The notes beneath the pieces were generated by a model that was not told the origin of the DNA, made no database searches, and was given only the letters and a program-made list of their open reading frames with translations. Positions 36,691 through 45,157 of a DNA stretch of 64,000 nucleotides are shown one piece after another (the stretch's first letter is position 1; the number at the start of each line of letters is the position of its first letter). This stretch comes from Pedobacter ureilyticus (lineage in GTDB: Bacteria; Bacteroidota; Bacteroidia; Sphingobacteriales; Sphingobacteriaceae), in contig NZ_SSHJ01000013.1 of NCBI RefSeq assembly GCF_005925345.1, forward strand, positions 57,147 through 121,146, given 5' to 3'. Position numbers and translations under genes: made by a program.

Positions 36691-37142
36691 ATGATGTAAT
36701 TGTATTATTGGCAAGTCCTAAGGGCTAATACGATTATAATTTTTGGTTTTGTGAACTTTATATGATGTAATTGTATTATTGGCAAGTCCTAAGGGCTAAT
36801 ACGATTATAATTTTTGGTTTTGTGAACTTTATATGATGTAATTGTACTATTGGCAAGTCCTAAGGGCTAATACGATTATAATTTTTGGTTTTGTGAACTT
36901 TATATGATGTAATTGTATTATTGGCAAGCCCTAAGGGCTAATACGATTATAATTTTTTGGTTTGTGAATTTCATGATGTAATTGTATTATTGGCAAGCCC
37001 TAAGGGCTAATACGATTATAATTTTTGGTTTTGTGAACTTTATATGATGTAATTGTATTATTGGCAAGCCCTAAGGGATAATACAATTATAATTTTTGGT
37101 TTTGTGAACTTTATATGATTGTATTATTGGCAAGTCCGAAGG
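36691..37142. repeat. 71-bp tandem palindromic repeat array, about 7 copies
   Basis: Units begin at 36691, 36762, 36833, 36904, 36973, 37044 and 37115 (period 71, once 69). Each unit contains GTATTATTGGCA, an imperfect palindrome of the form AGYCCTAAGGGCT and TAATACGATTATAA, so each can fold as a hairpin. Units are nearly identical, with a few C/T changes. There are no unique spacers, so this is not CRISPR. It resembles REP/RAYT-associated repeats next to the transposase at 37606. Confidence 0.9.
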
Positions 37143-37200
37143 ACTGATAGGATTATAGCAATGTTGTCATTGTCACATATAAATCCCGTGAGGGATGATA

Positions 37201-37409
37201 TTAATCTTCTAGCCAATCAAACAGGTATTTTTCATCGTGTGCTATTTCAAATTTTTGTAGAAAGTCTAAATATTCCTTCTTAAAGGTTTTTGCACGATGG
37301 TGTTCTTCTTGATTTAAAATGTATTGATACACATTTTCTATTTGTGAGTGCGAATAGGAAAATGCGCCGTAACCTTCTTGCCAAGAAAATTTTCTTTGTA
37401 CCCAGTTTT
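37201..37409 (-). pseudogene. Truncated 3' copy of the IS200-like transposase
   Basis: This 209-base stretch matches the 3' end of the intact transposase (37606-37814) with only about two differences. It encodes the last ~69 residues including the stop. Similarity stops abruptly at 37409, where the sequence switches into the TTTCTATAATCTTGG left-end element. It lacks the HVH motif and a start codon. The preceding ATCCCGTGAGGGAT palindrome is also duplicated, so a larger segment was copied. Confidence 0.88.
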
Positions 37410-37437
37410 CTATAATCTTGGCATCCCTTCGGGTTTG
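37407..37437. repeat. Left-end palindrome, copy 2 of 3
   Basis: Same TTTCTATAATCTTGGCATCC element, here ending ATCCC(TTC)GGGTT with one arm base changed. It directly abuts the truncated transposase copy. Confidence 0.75.
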
Positions 37438-37445
37438 TGAATTTC

Positions 37446-37556
37446 ATGATGTAATTGTACTATTGGCAAGTCCTAAGGGCTAATACGATTATAATTTTTG
37501 GTTTTGTGAACTTTATGATGTGATTGTATTATTGGCAAGTCCGAAGGACTGATAGG
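37446..37556. repeat. Second, two-copy version of the 71-bp repeat
   Basis: Units begin at 37446 and 37515. The last unit has the variant core AGTCCGAAGGACT that also ends the first array. The same flanks with different copy number (about 7 versus 2) point to expansion or contraction after duplication. Confidence 0.85.
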
Positions 37557-37605
37557 ATTATAACAATGTTGTCATTGTCGCATATAAATCCCGAGAGGGA
37601 TGATA

Positions 37606-38070
37606 TTAATCTTCTAGCCAATCAAACAGGTATTTTTCATCGTGTGCTATTTCAAATTTTTGTAGAAAGTCTAAATATTCCTTCTTAAAGGTTTTTGCAC
37701 GATGGTGTTCTTCTTGATTTAAAATGTATTGATACACATTTTCTATTTGTGAGTGCGAATAGGAAAATGCACCGTAACCTTCTTGCCAAGAAAATTTTCC
37801 TTGTACCCAGTTTTGCTCATTAATAAATTTCGACGAATTGTTCTTTATATCACGTATTAAATCCGAAATAGGCATTGACGGTTTGAGCGCCACAAAAACG
37901 TGAACGTGGTTTGCAACGCCATTAATAATAATTGGTTTTTGATCTTTTCCTTTAATAATTCCTGCAATGTATTTAAAAACCTCATCACGCCAGGGCTTTT
38001 GTAATAAATTTTGCCTGCCTCTTACGGCAAAAATATATTGGATATAAACTTGTGAATAGGTACCTGCCAT
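37606..38070 (-). mobile_element. IS200-like / REP-associated tyrosine transposase (Y1 family)
   Basis: HUH-type single-strand transposase of 154 residues, full length for the family. The metal-binding HUH motif is HVH in NGVANHVHVFVAL (about residue 55). The catalytic tyrosine lies in the helix ENVYQYILNQEEHH (about 113-126). It is bracketed by palindromes: ATCCCGAGAGGGAT just past its stop and ATCCC(TTC)GGGAT upstream of its start (38137-38151). A dense 71-bp palindrome array lies downstream. The single-copy layout with scattered palindromes fits a RAYT more than a classic IS200, but IS200/IS605 is possible. The gene looks intact. Confidence 0.88.
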
Positions 38071-38122
38071 AACTTTGTATTGCTATTATCCCTTTAGGAT
38101 TGTGATGGGTTTACAATTTCTA

Positions 38123-38151
38123 TTTCTATAATCTTGGCATCCCTTCGGGAT
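38123..38151. repeat. Left-end palindrome, copy 3 of 3
   Basis: TTTCTATAATCTTGG followed by ATCCC(TTC)GGGAT, upstream of the transposase start. A related ATCCCTTTAGGAT lies at about 38089. Confidence 0.7.
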
Positions 38152-38170
38152 TTTGGCATTAGCAAAAAAC

Positions 38171-39478
38171 TCACTTCAATAAACTCTTGGCACCATCTAA
38201 AAGCGCACTGCCTTTCTGCTTTAACTCGTTTTTTCCTTTTTCAACCGTAGTTTCGCTGGTATACGAACTTACTGCATTAGCCATGTGCTGCACCTTGTGT
38301 ATAGTTGCAAAAATCTCATCTGTATGAGGTACATTGTTAGCCTTTAAAACTTTTTGCCAATCTATTTTAACCAATACAGCCATCATGTATTTGGTGGCAA
38401 TCTTACTCAGAAATAGCTTGTCGTAAACGCCGTTTAGTGCCTTACCGGCTTCGCGTTTATTTACATAAACAATGGTTTTGTCTATGGCTTCGCGTTCGCT
38501 ATTAGATAACAGCGGACTTTTTTTTAACTTGGTTAAGGCGGCTATTGCCTTTTCTTTGTCTTCTCGTTTTAAATAGAGATAGCTTTCCACAGCTAGTGTA
38601 AGTTCTGTTTCGAGGCCAAGTTTTTTAGTGTCTTCCAAAAATTGTTCAAAATCATCCAAGCCTCTTTCTTCGTCAATTTCTCTCTCCATTCTTAACCTAT
38701 CAAAGCCTCTAAATAAATAATTAAGGCTGTGAAATGCCGTATGTGTTTGGCTATCGCTCAAATTTCTCCAACCAAAAAATGCTTTGGTATAAGGTAAAGG
38801 TACATCTGGGTTTTTGTCTAACCATTTAATGTTCCTACTCAAGCCATCTTCCGATAGGTAAAATAAGTTGTTGCTAAAAAATAGGAAACCACGTACAAAC
38901 TCCAACAGCGTTTTGATCTCGTGGTCTGGCAAACGTTCGGGTTGTGTTTTAGCACATTCGTAAAGTGCAAAGGGTTGCCCCAAATCTCTAGTTGCTAGCA
39001 CCACCATGCTTAGTATGGCATGCTCAATGTTTTGGGCTTCGGCTTTCTCCTTGCCTATTAATAAGGGAAAAGTTGTGTCGCCATTACCGTACATTTTATT
39101 GATGCCCTCAACCAATGTTGGAAAAACATCTTCGTCGGTATCTTTTACAAAACCTTTAACCGCACGGTAATCTTTGTAAAGTAAAAGAGCCTCTATTGGA
39201 GAAATGCTTTTGCCCGAATCTGTATTTACCTTGCTTAAAGAACTTACAACCGAGTTGAAATGTTTGCTGAATTTTTGATACTCAGGTTTGGTCGTATCTT
39301 GCACTGCCGCTGATCTGATGGCTATTTTTGCAAATTTGTAAAAGGTAATTTTATCGTAGGCAAGATTTTCACTAAGTTTTTCTTTGTCTAATGCCAAAAG
39401 TTCTTCATCGGTGTCAGGAGCCGAACAGCCAAATGTTAGGATAACGAATAAAAAGAGTAGATGTATGAGATTCTTCAT
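38171..39478 (-). CDS. Uncharacterised lipoprotein
   Basis: Protein of 435 residues that I do not recognise. It has a lipoprotein signal peptide (MKNLIHLLFLFVILTFGC) with the lipobox cysteine at about residue 18, so it is probably membrane-anchored in the periplasm or outer membrane. The rest is mostly predicted helical, with charged TPR-like or alpha-solenoid stretches (LKREDKEKAIAALTKLKK) and no recognisable catalytic motif. ATG 39478 is preferred over the ATG four codons upstream because it starts the signal peptide. It lies downstream of the histidine kinase at 39620, same strand, 140 bases apart. Confidence 0.75.
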   Translation of the reverse strand: MKNLIHLLFLFVILTFGCSAPDTDEELLALDKEKLSENLAYDKITFYKFAKIAIRSAAVQDTTKPEYQKFSKHFNSVVSSLSKVNTDSGKSISPIEALLLYKDYRAVKGFVKDTDEDVFPTLVEGINKMYGNGDTTFPLLIGKEKAEAQNIEHAILSMVVLATRDLGQPFALYECAKTQPERLPDHEIKTLLEFVRGFLFFSNNLFYLSEDGLSRNIKWLDKNPDVPLPYTKAFFGWRNLSDSQTHTAFHSLNYLFRGFDRLRMEREIDEERGLDDFEQFLEDTKKLGLETELTLAVESYLYLKREDKEKAIAALTKLKKSPLLSNSEREAIDKTIVYVNKREAGKALNGVYDKLFLSKIATKYMMAVLVKIDWQKVLKANNVPHTDEIFATIHKVQHMANAVSSYTSETTVEKGKNELKQKGSALLDGAKSLLK

Positions 39479-39619
39479 GGTTAGATACATGGGTAGTTTT
39501 TCTACGGTAATTTAACTTAAAAGTATCTTATTTACGTGAAGTATAGAAAGTGAAACTACGAATATTCTATTTTGGAATGGTTTATTTCATAAGGCTTATG
39601 CTTTGCAAACTTGGGTTTG

Positions 39620-41725
39620 CTATCCTTCAATGGGTTTTGTGGGTAGGGTAATGTAAAAAGTAGTTCCTTCACCCAATTTGCTATCCACTCGTAAATTGCC
39701 TTTGTTTTGCATTACCATATCTCTACATAAAATAAGTCCAATGTGGTGCCCTTTTTCGCCAGAGGTTCCGGTACCTGGCGTATGTGTTAAATTGAAGAGG
39801 TTATCTAGGTCTAATGGGGTAATACCAGGACCTTTGTCTGTAATAGTGCAGGTAACTTGATCATTATCTGTACTCGCATTAAAGATTACCTCATCTTCTT
39901 TGCTGCAAAACTTAATGGCATTAGAAAGAATGTTCCTTATCACTACATGAACCATGTTTAAATCGGCAAATACCGTAAGTTCTTCGGCTACATTATTATG
40001 CACTTTTATTTTTTTCAGATTAATCTGAGATTCCATTAACTTGATGTTATGGTTGATAATTTGACATAGGTTTACATCTACGGGGTTTATTACAATGCCT
40101 CCTAACTGACTTTTAGACCACTCCAATAAGTTATCCAAAAAAGAGGCGGTAGTGTAAACCGTTTCTTCCAAGCGCTCTAGTAGGCTTCCAAATTCTTCTT
40201 CATTAACAATGCCGCTTCTATATAGACCAAATAATGCTTTTAGTGAATGTATCGGCGCTCTCAAATCGTGCGACACAATAGAGAAAAATTTGTTTTTTAC
40301 ATTGTTTAATTTCTCTAACTCGGTATTTTGGGCAGAAATAATTTCCATCTGCGTTTTTAATTCTTCGTTTAAAGCGCCAAGTTCTTCATTTACTTCTGCA
40401 ATTTGATGTTTTTGCTGTTGTAACAAGCCATTGGCGATTTTTTTCTCGGCGTTTCTTTTGTAATAAAGTATCAAAAGTATTACCACCAAAATAAGTAGGC
40501 CGGTAATAATAGAAATGGTAATTACATAGTCGGTAATTTTTGCACTAATGGTCTCGTTGCGTTTTTCTAAGTTTTTGTTGTCGATATTTACTCGATGCAG
40601 GTCTGTTAAAATAACTTGTTTGGTGGTAGAGTCATTCTCCAGACTATCGTTAACTGCTAAATATTCAGACTTATATTTTAAGGCTGCTTCATAGTCTTTT
40701 TTTGCAGCACTTACCTTAGATAACATATCTAACGCTAAAGAAATCGGGATTTTTGCATCAGTTTGCTTTGCTCTAACTAAAGCTAACTTTCCCGCTTCTT
40801 CGGCTTTTTGATACTCTTTTAAGCCAAGCTGAGCTTCTGCTAACGTAATTAACACGGCACACTCTTGGTATATGTTTTTTAAAGTCCTGTTATTTCTTAA
40901 AGCTATTTCTAAAAGGGGGAGGGCTTTACTGTATTGCTTGTTTTCTATATGTAATTGAGCAATTCCCCAGTTGCTTAAGGCAATGCCATTTAAATCGCCA
41001 ATTTTTTCTCTAATCGCCAAGCTTTTTAGGTAAAAATCCGTGGCTAATTTTTGTTGGCCTAATCTTCGTTTAGATCCACCCAAAGAGTAATAGGCACTAG
41101 CTAAATTTAAATCTCCGGTAGGGTTTTTTAAAAGGTTTTCTAAAACCTGTTCAAAATAATTATCGGCACTTTTGTATTCTTTTAAGTCGAAGTATATCGA
41201 TCCTAAATTGGTAATGCATTGGTTTATACCTCTTTTGTGATCAATTTTTTTGAAAATTTTCAGGGCTTGTTCGTAGCAATTAACGGCTTCCTTTTTTCTG
41301 TCAGAACGATCGTGTACATAGCCTATGTTTACGTAACTACGGGCTAGGCCACTTTCAAATTTACTTGCTCTTGCTATTTCTTGACCTATTTTAAAATAAT
41401 ATAATGCGCTATCTAAATTACTTCTAATGCCATAGGAAATACCCATATCTAAATAGCCATTGGCAATTGTAGAGTCGATGCCGTTTTTTTCGCCGAGTAA
41501 TCTATATTGATTGGCGTAATAGAATTTTTTAATTGGATCTACCGAAGAATAAGCAGTAGATAGTTTTTTAAGTATCTTAATTTGAACCGTGTCTGGATCG
41601 TTGGGTTTAAGTTGGGCTAATAACTCGTCTATTTTAGAAGTTTGTGCATTAGATTTAATTCCTAAAAAGAGTAAGACAACGCAAAGTACAGTCCACTTTG
41701 GGAGTTGTTTTAAAGCAGTATGCAT
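39620..41725 (-). CDS. TPR-containing sensor histidine kinase (HisKA type)
   Basis: Membrane kinase of 701 residues. Signal peptide (about 1-27, ending SNAQ). TPR repeats fill about 45-360 (for example GLARSYVNIGYVHDRSDRKKEAVNCYEQAL). Next are a membrane helix (about 395-418), a coiled coil, HisKA with phospho-acceptor in SIVSHDLRAPIHS (about residue 486) and HATPase with NAIKFC, DKGPGI and a final GEGTTFYITLP. No receiver domain and no adjacent regulator, so it is an orphan. It belongs to a different subfamily from the kinase at 4370, although both use TPR sensor regions. Confidence 0.9.
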   Translation of the reverse strand: MHTALKQLPKWTVLCVVLLFLGIKSNAQTSKIDELLAQLKPNDPDTVQIKILKKLSTAYSSVDPIKKFYYANQYRLLGEKNGIDSTIANGYLDMGISYGIRSNLDSALYYFKIGQEIARASKFESGLARSYVNIGYVHDRSDRKKEAVNCYEQALKIFKKIDHKRGINQCITNLGSIYFDLKEYKSADNYFEQVLENLLKNPTGDLNLASAYYSLGGSKRRLGQQKLATDFYLKSLAIREKIGDLNGIALSNWGIAQLHIENKQYSKALPLLEIALRNNRTLKNIYQECAVLITLAEAQLGLKEYQKAEEAGKLALVRAKQTDAKIPISLALDMLSKVSAAKKDYEAALKYKSEYLAVNDSLENDSTTKQVILTDLHRVNIDNKNLEKRNETISAKITDYVITISIITGLLILVVILLILYYKRNAEKKIANGLLQQQKHQIAEVNEELGALNEELKTQMEIISAQNTELEKLNNVKNKFFSIVSHDLRAPIHSLKALFGLYRSGIVNEEEFGSLLERLEETVYTTASFLDNLLEWSKSQLGGIVINPVDVNLCQIINHNIKLMESQINLKKIKVHNNVAEELTVFADLNMVHVVIRNILSNAIKFCSKEDEVIFNASTDNDQVTCTITDKGPGITPLDLDNLFNLTHTPGTGTSGEKGHHIGLILCRDMVMQNKGNLRVDSKLGEGTTFYITLPTKPIEG

Positions 41726-41842
41726 GTAGCCTAGTTTTTGAGTTCCTTTGGTTCGAAGTAGCTAAAGATAATTAATTTGTTTTAAATAATGCTGTTTAAA
41801 TATGTTTTCAGTGCTAATAATCTTTTAGGTCTTTTTAAGCTG

Positions 41843-42400
41843 CTAAACTTTTAACGAACCACGAAACCCTCTGGCTGCATAGTAAGACTGGGCTCCGTTG
41901 TGGTAAACAAAAATCGTGTTGTACCGGCGGTCGCAGAACAGCGCACCATCTAATTTACGGATACGCTCTGGGGTTTGTATCCAACTGGATGTTTTTAAGT
42001 CAAATTCGCCTAATTGTTGTAGCATCCTGTACTCTTCTTCCGTTAAAATTTCTATTCCCATCTCTGCAGCCATATTTACAGCACTATCATTGGGCTTGTG
42101 CTCTTTTCTTGCTTCTAAAGCTTCGTGGTCAAAACAAACGCTTCTTCTGCCTTTCGGACTTTCCGCTGAGCAGTCGTAGAAAATAAACTCTCCTGTTTTT
42201 TCATCGTAACCAACCACATCCGGCTCTCCGCCGGTAATATCCATTTCATTTAACGACCACAGTTTTTCTGGTTTGTCTTCCAGTTTTTCTTGTACTTTGT
42301 TCCAATCTAAGCCTTCGTGACGTTTCCTGTTTTTTTCGAAACGAATTTTGAGGATACTTAATAGCTCTTCGCTTTGTTGGGCTGATAGTTTTTTGCTCAT
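41843..42400 (-). CDS. DUF4256 domain-containing protein
   Basis: Cytoplasmic protein of 185 residues. The whole length fits the DUF4256 family, with segments WSLNEMDITGGEPDVVGYD, FYDCSAESPKGRRS and ALFCDRRYNTIFVYHNGAQSYY. Function unknown. The start is 4 bases from the stop of the YdeI-like gene upstream, so they are co-transcribed. Confidence 0.85.
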   Translation of the reverse strand: MSKKLSAQQSEELLSILKIRFEKNRKRHEGLDWNKVQEKLEDKPEKLWSLNEMDITGGEPDVVGYDEKTGEFIFYDCSAESPKGRRSVCFDHEALEARKEHKPNDSAVNMAAEMGIEILTEEEYRMLQQLGEFDLKTSSWIQTPERIRKLDGALFCDRRYNTIFVYHNGAQSYYAARGFRGSLKV

Positions 42401-42404
42401 GATG

Positions 42405-42983
42405 TTAGTCGTTTATGCCTTTGCCACTTAATATTTGAGGAGTATATTTTTCTACTCGGGCAGCTCGTGTTTTGGATTGTTTTGCTTCCGAAAAATGAAA
42501 TAGGTAGGCTCTTTGGCGGCCAGGAGTTAAAGCCTCAAAAGCAATTTTCAAAGCAGGTAGGGCATCTAGTTTTTCTTGAAACTCTGCTGCAACCTCAAAA
42601 TCAGCAGTTTTTCTCATTTCTACTTTTAAGCCAGCCTTTTCAACTTCAATAGCTTCAAAGATGTAATTTTTGATTTGTTGTTTTGCACTCCAAATTTCTT
42701 TAGGGTTAGCGAAACGGATTTGTCGAGCCGACTGTACATGGTCTGTTTGCTGGATCAGTAAACCATCTGCATTGCTTAACAAAGCGCCTTTGAAAAATAA
42801 TAAAGCACAGTATTCTTTAAACCCGTGGATTAAAACGATGTTGCTCTTGTGTAAAGTATAGCAAGGCTGCCCCCATTTCAATTCTTCGGTTAGGCCACAT
42901 TCAAGAATGATTGCTCTCAATGCTTCAAATTCTTCTTTCCACTTTTCTGTATTGCTTAAAAATACCGTTACTTTAGGGTTCAT
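42405..42983 (-). CDS. YdeI/OmpD-associated family protein (DUF1801 plus YdeI-like C-terminus)
   Basis: Protein of 192 residues. The N-terminal DUF1801-like domain includes ELKWGQPCYTLHKSNIVLIHGFKEYCALLFFKGA read as two segments. The C-terminus has the YdeI/OmpD-associated pattern, with AFEALTPGRQRAYLFHFSEA and a basic tail (KQSKTRAARVEKY). Biochemical role unknown; some homologues are linked to antimicrobial-peptide or stress responses. It forms a small unit with the DUF4256 gene, 55 bases after the GNAT gene. Confidence 0.85.
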   Translation of the reverse strand: MNPKVTVFLSNTEKWKEEFEALRAIILECGLTEELKWGQPCYTLHKSNIVLIHGFKEYCALLFFKGALLSNADGLLIQQTDHVQSARQIRFANPKEIWSAKQQIKNYIFEAIEVEKAGLKVEMRKTADFEVAAEFQEKLDALPALKIAFEALTPGRQRAYLFHFSEAKQSKTRAARVEKYTPQILSGKGIND

Positions 42984-43038
42984 CTTTGGCTATTGGATGA
43001 CTAAAGTTAGGGAATTTGAAGAAAAAATAAATGATCAA

Positions 43039-43473
43039 TTACAAAGAGATTTCAAAAACTTTTTGTTCTTTATTGCAGGAAAATCCCAATGCCTGATAGA
43101 ATTTATGACTTTCGGTACGTACCACATTACAACGAATGCGGATAATTGAAACACCGTGGTTTTGGCTCCACACTTTACTGGTTTCAATCAGTTTTTTGCC
43201 AATTTCTTGGCCTCTCACATTTTCATCTACTACCAATCCAGTTACTTCTACAAACAACGGACTTTCTACTCTTAAGCAAATTAAACAATGCAACCACCCT
43301 ACAATTTTACCATTAACCTTCGCTACAAAAATTGCATGATCCTTTAATGGGATAATTTCTTGTAATCTTCTTAGGAGCGGTCCGAAATCATTCTCGTAAC
43401 CCAGTTGCTTAGAAAGGGAAAGAATTTCTTTAGCGGTATTTTCTGTAATACTTTCGAGTTGGCTTATGTCCAT
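43039..43473 (-). CDS. GNAT family N-acetyltransferase
   Basis: Small acetyltransferase of 144 residues. The acetyl-CoA binding loop is VDENVRGQEIGKKLIE (about 85-100), preceded by strand VEVTGLVV and followed by a C-terminal FYQALGF motif. The substrate is unknown. Its start shares one base with the stop of the Aur1-like PAP2 gene, so it is translationally coupled to the end of the sphingolipid operon. Confidence 0.88.
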   Translation of the reverse strand: MDISQLESITENTAKEILSLSKQLGYENDFGPLLRRLQEIIPLKDHAIFVAKVNGKIVGWLHCLICLRVESPLFVEVTGLVVDENVRGQEIGKKLIETSKVWSQNHGVSIIRIRCNVVRTESHKFYQALGFSCNKEQKVFEISL

Positions 43474-44417
43474 TAAGAAATCAATTTTAGCATGCTTTGT
43501 ATAAAGTTAACTAAAGGTTTTCTTTCTTTTAACCAGTTGAAGGATATTATTCCGATGGTGGCTGTGGTAATGCCTGCAAGTACATCGGCCAAGTAATGGT
43601 GACTTGTATAAACGGCTGCAAACCAAATCCCAACCATTACCGTAATGAAAAAGATATTTGCTTTGCGAAATTTGCCTTTGGCACCATAGTAAACTACAAT
43701 TAAAGGATAGGCCGAATGTAAAGAAGGCATAGCGGCAAACACATTTGAGCCCTTGCTGTAAATTGATTTGAAAAGCTCGATGCCGAAGAAATTATCGAAG
43801 CGGATTAAGCCTGCGGTATTGCCTGGAGTGCCAGCAATAAACTCAAATCCATGTTGTTGCACGTACCAAGGTGGAGCTGCAGGGTAGAGGTAATAAACCA
43901 CAAAACCAAGTAGGTTTACCCATACAAACGTGAGTAAAAAATGTAAAAAACTTCTTCTTTCGTTTGCGAAAAATAAGAAGGCGGCAAAGGCCAATGGCAC
44001 AGGAACCCACATTAAATAAAAGAAGCCCGTTAGCACGTCTAGAAATGAGTTGGTGTGTGTTAACCAAAACTCATTCGGTGTAAGTATTTTTTCTCCCTGA
44101 GCTATACCAAATACGCTTTTTTCAAAATTATATAAGTCAGCAATGTGTACTGGGTTGTAATTGTAGTTAGGGAAAGCCTTCATGTAATCATAGATGATCC
44201 AGTATACAATGAAGATGGAAAAACCTATGATGAATTTTCGAGTAATAGCAGAGGCGTAATAAAGTACGTTAAAGATACCTATCAGCACCAACTGATCTGT
44301 TTTATAGCCTACTAAAAAATAGGAGAGTATAAGGTAGAGTGCCGAAATTCCGAGTGTTATGGGAAGGTCTTTTTTAAGAACTCTTATGGTTTCCTCAGAG
44401 GGAATGTCTGATGTCAT
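43473..44417 (-). CDS. Aur1-like PAP2-family inositol phosphorylceramide synthase (candidate)
   Basis: Polytopic membrane protein of 314 residues. PAP2/Aur1 motifs: YPAAPPWY (about 185-192), AAMPSLHSAYP (about 225-235) with the catalytic-type His, and YTSHHYLADVLAG (about 270-282). The APPWY plus SLHS plus HHYxxD set is typical of fungal Aur1 and its bacterial relatives, which transfer phosphoinositol from phosphatidylinositol to ceramide. The family also contains plain lipid phosphatases. Context makes inositol phosphorylceramide synthase the best call: ceramide and phosphatidylinositol genes occur in the same block. It is the last biosynthetic gene of the run. Confidence 0.8.
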   Translation of the reverse strand: MTSDIPSEETIRVLKKDLPITLGISALYLILSYFLVGYKTDQLVLIGIFNVLYYASAITRKFIIGFSIFIVYWIIYDYMKAFPNYNYNPVHIADLYNFEKSVFGIAQGEKILTPNEFWLTHTNSFLDVLTGFFYLMWVPVPLAFAAFLFFANERRSFLHFLLTFVWVNLLGFVVYYLYPAAPPWYVQQHGFEFIAGTPGNTAGLIRFDNFFGIELFKSIYSKGSNVFAAMPSLHSAYPLIVVYYGAKGKFRKANIFFITVMVGIWFAAVYTSHHYLADVLAGITTATIGIISFNWLKERKPLVNFIQSMLKLIS

Positions 44418-44433
44418 TTTATTTTGATGTGTT

Positions 44434-44459
44434 GGGGCGAAAAATGTTTCGCCCGTACA
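44434..44459. repeat. Dispersed GGGCGAAA...TTTCGCCC palindrome
   Basis: GGGGCGAAAAATGTTTCGCCC followed by GTACAG, in the gap between the hydroxylase and Aur1-like genes. A near copy is at 33064-33088 and a diverged one at 59819-59843. Confidence 0.55.
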
Positions 44460-44520
44460 GTAATTTTATTGAGCCTTTTTTAGCCATTTGGTAAAGATGG
44501 CAAAGCCAAAGAGGAAATTT

Positions 44521-45153
44521 TTATTGAGCCTCTCTTTTCTTCTCAAATCCAGATCTGAAAATGCTATCCCAAAACATCCAGCTTACACCAAAGCCTTTAG
44601 AAGCATCCTGATAATGGTGCAGCATGTGATGGTGTTTTAAGGTCTTCCAAAATCCACTTTTAAAATTAGCGTGGTGTAGTGCGTAGTGCACCATGTCGTA
44701 AAATAAATATCCACCGATAAAACCAATGAAAAATGAATACTCTTTGGTGTCTGGCAAGAGCCAATCGAAAAATAAATAAAACCCAAGAGCCAATGGAATA
44801 CTGGCTGAAGGGGGCATTACTAAGCGGTGTGCATCATTTGGATAATCGTGGTGTACACCATGAAAAATAAAATGTATACGTTTGCCCCATTTGCTGGTTG
44901 GATAAAAATGGAAAATCCAGCGGTGTAAGACATATTCTGTAATGGTCCAAATGAATAGACCAAAAACCAGCCAGCCAAAAAATTCTAGCAAGGGAGTTTT
45001 AGCATCAAAAAGTGCCTTCCATGCTAAGAAAAAAATTAGCGGAACGTAGATGATTAAAGGTACATAATATTTTACTTTCGATAGCGGCTCTAGCAAGTCG
45101 CTTTTAAACATTCTTGTCGACTCTTTAGAATTTGAGATAAAATTCTTTGCCAT
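44521..45153 (-). CDS. Fatty acid 2-hydroxylase-like (sterol desaturase superfamily) enzyme
   Basis: Di-iron membrane hydroxylase of 210 residues. Histidine boxes in order: HRWIFH (about 85-90), HGVHHDYPND (about 101-110), HYALHH (about 157-162) and LKHHHMLHHYQD (about 173-184), ending GFGVSWMFWDSIF. The spacing resembles the ceramide fatty-acid 2-hydroxylases FA2H/Scs7 but lacks their N-terminal cytochrome b5. Placed inside the ceramide/inositol lipid operon, it probably hydroxylates the N-acyl chain at C2. 2-hydroxy iso-C15 acyl chains are known in Sphingobacterium ceramides. It starts 4 bases after the stop of the upstream gene. Confidence 0.82.
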   Translation of the reverse strand: MAKNFISNSKESTRMFKSDLLEPLSKVKYYVPLIIYVPLIFFLAWKALFDAKTPLLEFFGWLVFGLFIWTITEYVLHRWIFHFYPTSKWGKRIHFIFHGVHHDYPNDAHRLVMPPSASIPLALGFYLFFDWLLPDTKEYSFFIGFIGGYLFYDMVHYALHHANFKSGFWKTLKHHHMLHHYQDASKGFGVSWMFWDSIFRSGFEKKREAQ

Positions 45154-45157
45154 GGTA

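Noticed and set aside
36691..37142. Regular ~71-bp repeat array as a CRISPR
   Set aside because: The whole 71-bp unit is repeated with no unique spacers, each unit is palindromic, and no cas genes are present. A REP/RAYT-type array fits better.
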